Shown here: piece after piece, positions 5,405 to 6,515 of the stretch
Numbering within the stretch: the stretch's first letter is position 1
Layout: each line of letters opens with the position of its first letter
From: Candidatus Woesearchaeota archaeon CG07_land_8_20_14_0_80_44_23
GTDB taxonomy: Archaea; Nanobdellota; Nanobdellia; Woesearchaeales; 0-14-0-80-44-23
NCBI GenBank assembly: GCA_002779235.1
Contig: PEXD01000009.1
Coordinates: 1 to 6,515 of the forward strand
Direction of reading: 5' to 3'
DNA length: 6,515 nucleotides
Position numbers and translations under genes: made by a program
The notes under the pieces: generated by a model
What the model was told of the DNA's origin: nothing
Seen by the model: the letters and a program-made list of their open reading frames with translations, nothing else
Databases searched by the model: none

Positions 5405-6382
5405 TTATTTTGTTCTGATTAAATCTGCAAGGTAATCTCTTGCTGATTGAACAGCTTTCATTTGGTCTTCAGTAACTGCTACCTGTCTTGAATATCTTTC
5501 GTCAAGTAATGAAACTGAAACCATAACAGCAGGCATGGCAGATGGAGCGATTGTCGGAGGAATAATTTTCTTGTCGTCTTCTGAAAAAATTGTCCAGGCT
5601 CCACCGACTATGAATTTGCCTCTCGCCTGCAGATAATGAGAGCGGGAGTCCCCCCCTTCTGGTTTAATAAGATATGTCTTGGCATCCAAGCAAACATTGA
5701 ATGAGAAATTTTGTCCTTGATGTTCGAAAGTTATCTCTGAACTTTTTCCGGAAGATTCCCTTGATACGATATATTCAGGTAAACTTTTCAGTTGTTCCTT
5801 TGAAATTGGCAAACCTGCAAGAACATTTTCAAGGTTTACATTAAACCACCAATCATCAACAACGCTTAATCTTTCTTCCAAACTTGAATGAATTAAAGCC
5901 ATTGGTTTACCAAGTTTTTCTGCCAATTCATTTTCTGGTGCTGAACCAACATATGCAGCATACAAGTCTAATACATATTTATCTCCAACCTTTTTTCCAT
6001 CTACAATTGTTTTGAAAAAATTTGTTCCCATGGCATCATAATCAAAACTTTTATAGAATTTTCCATTTGTTTGTAATTCTGATAGTGCTTCTTTAGTTAA
6101 TTTTTTGGTAAAATCATTGGCATTTGCTTTTCCAAGCAAAAGAAGTGCTGCGCCCATTCCACCACCTTTGTTACCAACTGCATCTATAAGATTATTTTGG
6201 GTTGCTCTTGCTTTTTTAACAGAACCACCGCTATAAACAATTAATGCCCGAGCAAGTTCCGCAGGACTTTCAAGAATTATTCCTCTCCTGAAATCAACAG
6301 TTTCAACATTAGTAATTTTTGATTCTGCACTAAAATTTTCAGGTGTTGTTTTGCATTCTTTTTCCGGATTTTTGATTTTCAT
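5405..6382 (-). CDS. Soluble protein of unknown function (325 aa)
   Basis: Not recognised. It has no signal peptide or membrane helix, so it is probably cytoplasmic. The first 28 residues are polar and rich in K, E and T, probably disordered. Residues 39-90 look helical and include SGGSVKKAR (51-59) and the glycine-rich NKGGGMGAALLLLGKA (71-86). A middle part (about 160-210) carries DDWWFNVNLENVLAGLP. Residues 216-265 look beta-rich (ITFEHQGQNFSFNV, then YLQARGKFIVGGAW), followed by a proline-rich linker (275-284) and a C-terminal helix. The ATG at 6382 follows GAGG (6390-6393) at seven bases and a TATA-like box about 35 bases upstream. One segment contains seven G in a row (5650-5656). It is AT-rich compared with RuBisCO next to it, and appears to be a single-gene transcript. 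Confidence 0.8.
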   Translation of the reverse strand: MKIKNPEKECKTTPENFSAESKITNVETVDFRRGIILESPAELARALIVYSGGSVKKARATQNNLIDAVGNKGGGMGAALLLLGKANANDFTKKLTKEALSELQTNGKFYKSFDYDAMGTNFFKTIVDGKKVGDKYVLDLYAAYVGSAPENELAEKLGKPMALIHSSLEERLSVVDDWWFNVNLENVLAGLPISKEQLKSLPEYIVSRESSGKSSEITFEHQGQNFSFNVCLDAKTYLIKPEGGDSRSHYLQARGKFIVGGAWTIFSEDDKKIIPPTIAPSAMPAVMVSVSLLDERYSRQVAVTEDQMKAVQSARDYLADLIRTK

Positions 6383-6414
6383 TTTATGGCCTCAATACTA
6401 TGATTATTTACTCT

Positions 6415-6427
6415 TTTATAAATATTT
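6415..6427. promoter_or_regulatory. Bidirectional TATA-like box between divergent starts
   Basis: The plus strand reads TTTATAAATATTT. The inner AAATATTT (6420-6427) is its own reverse complement. It lies 38-45 bases before the minus-strand ATG at 6382 and 36-43 bases before the plus-strand ATG at 6463, matching the distance seen for other genes here, so it could drive both. Confidence 0.55.
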
Positions 6428-6462
6428 CGATTTATTAACTACTCCGAAGTAAAGAATCTGTT

Positions 6463-6515
6463 ATGGAAGAAACCCGGAAGGGTTCAATTGTTCTGAAACA
6501 TTACGGGTTCAAAAA
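6463..6515 (+). CDS. Start of a plus-strand gene cut by the window edge
   Basis: The frame from ATG at 6463 stays open to the end of the window and begins MEETRKGSIVLKHYGFK. A TAA lies in frame at 6436-6438 and no other start codon follows it, so this ATG is the only candidate. There is no strong Shine-Dalgarno site (GAAGTAAAG at 6446-6454 at most). The case rests on the well-placed TATA-like box shared with the divergent 325-residue gene. Only 17 codons are visible, so this may be chance and no family can be named. Confidence 0.42.
   Translation, partial: MEETRKGSIVLKHYGFK

Noticed and set aside
6470..6483. AACCC-GGAA-GGGTT stem and a GGGTTC box near the right edge, considered as a terminator or tRNA arm
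   Set aside because: The stem is short, no T-run follows, and no acceptor or anticodon arms can be built; it fits better inside the partial coding frame.
1..6515. CRISPR array, tRNA or rRNA gene
   Set aside because: No regularly spaced repeats, cloverleaf or ribosomal RNA segments were seen on either strand.

Overview
The window looks archaeal. The genes have purine-rich Shine-Dalgarno sites of the GGTGAT/AGAGGTG type, AT-rich TATA-like boxes at a nearly constant distance from the start codons, and T-run terminators. The central gene is a form III RuBisCO, and the size and gene mix (form III RuBisCO, D-lactate-type dehydrogenase, rubrerythrin) suggest an anaerobic, probably fermentative archaeon. 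A DPANN lineage such as Pacearchaeota or Woesearchaeota, or a relative of the methanogens, would fit, but the lineage is an inference and cannot be fixed from 6.5 kb.

Layout. Bases 1-76 are a GC-rich block of nested hairpins that resembles the right end of an IS200/IS605 (TnpB-type) element entering from the left. All six complete genes lie on the minus strand. From right to left in transcription order they are: a 325-residue soluble protein of unknown function (5405-6382), form III RuBisCO (4013-5284), a D-lactate-dehydrogenase-like 2-hydroxyacid dehydrogenase (2896-3882), rubrerythrin (2238-2822), a 78-residue TM2-domain membrane protein (1928-2164) and a 525-residue membrane-anchored protein of unknown function (219-1796). 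A possible 31-residue ORF (81-176) follows the last of these in the same frame. At the right edge a plus-strand gene appears to begin at 6463 and run off the window.

Each gene seems to have its own promoter and usually its own T-run terminator, so this is a set of single-gene units rather than one operon. Four minus-strand genes share the core AAATATTTA 37-39 nt before the start codon. At the right end the core is self-complementary and sits at matching distances from two divergent starts.

Function. RuBisCO makes 3-phosphoglycerate from ribulose-1,5-bisphosphate. In archaea this either salvages nucleotide ribose (AMP pathway) or serves the reductive hexulose-phosphate pathway. 3-Phosphoglycerate can pass through lower glycolysis to pyruvate, which the neighbouring dehydrogenase could reduce to D-lactate while regenerating NAD+. 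Rubrerythrin would detoxify peroxide. No AMP phosphorylase, ribose-1,5-bisphosphate isomerase or phosphoribulokinase lies in the window, so which pathway RuBisCO serves is open. The two unknown proteins are AT-richer than the three enzymes between them and look like accessory genes.
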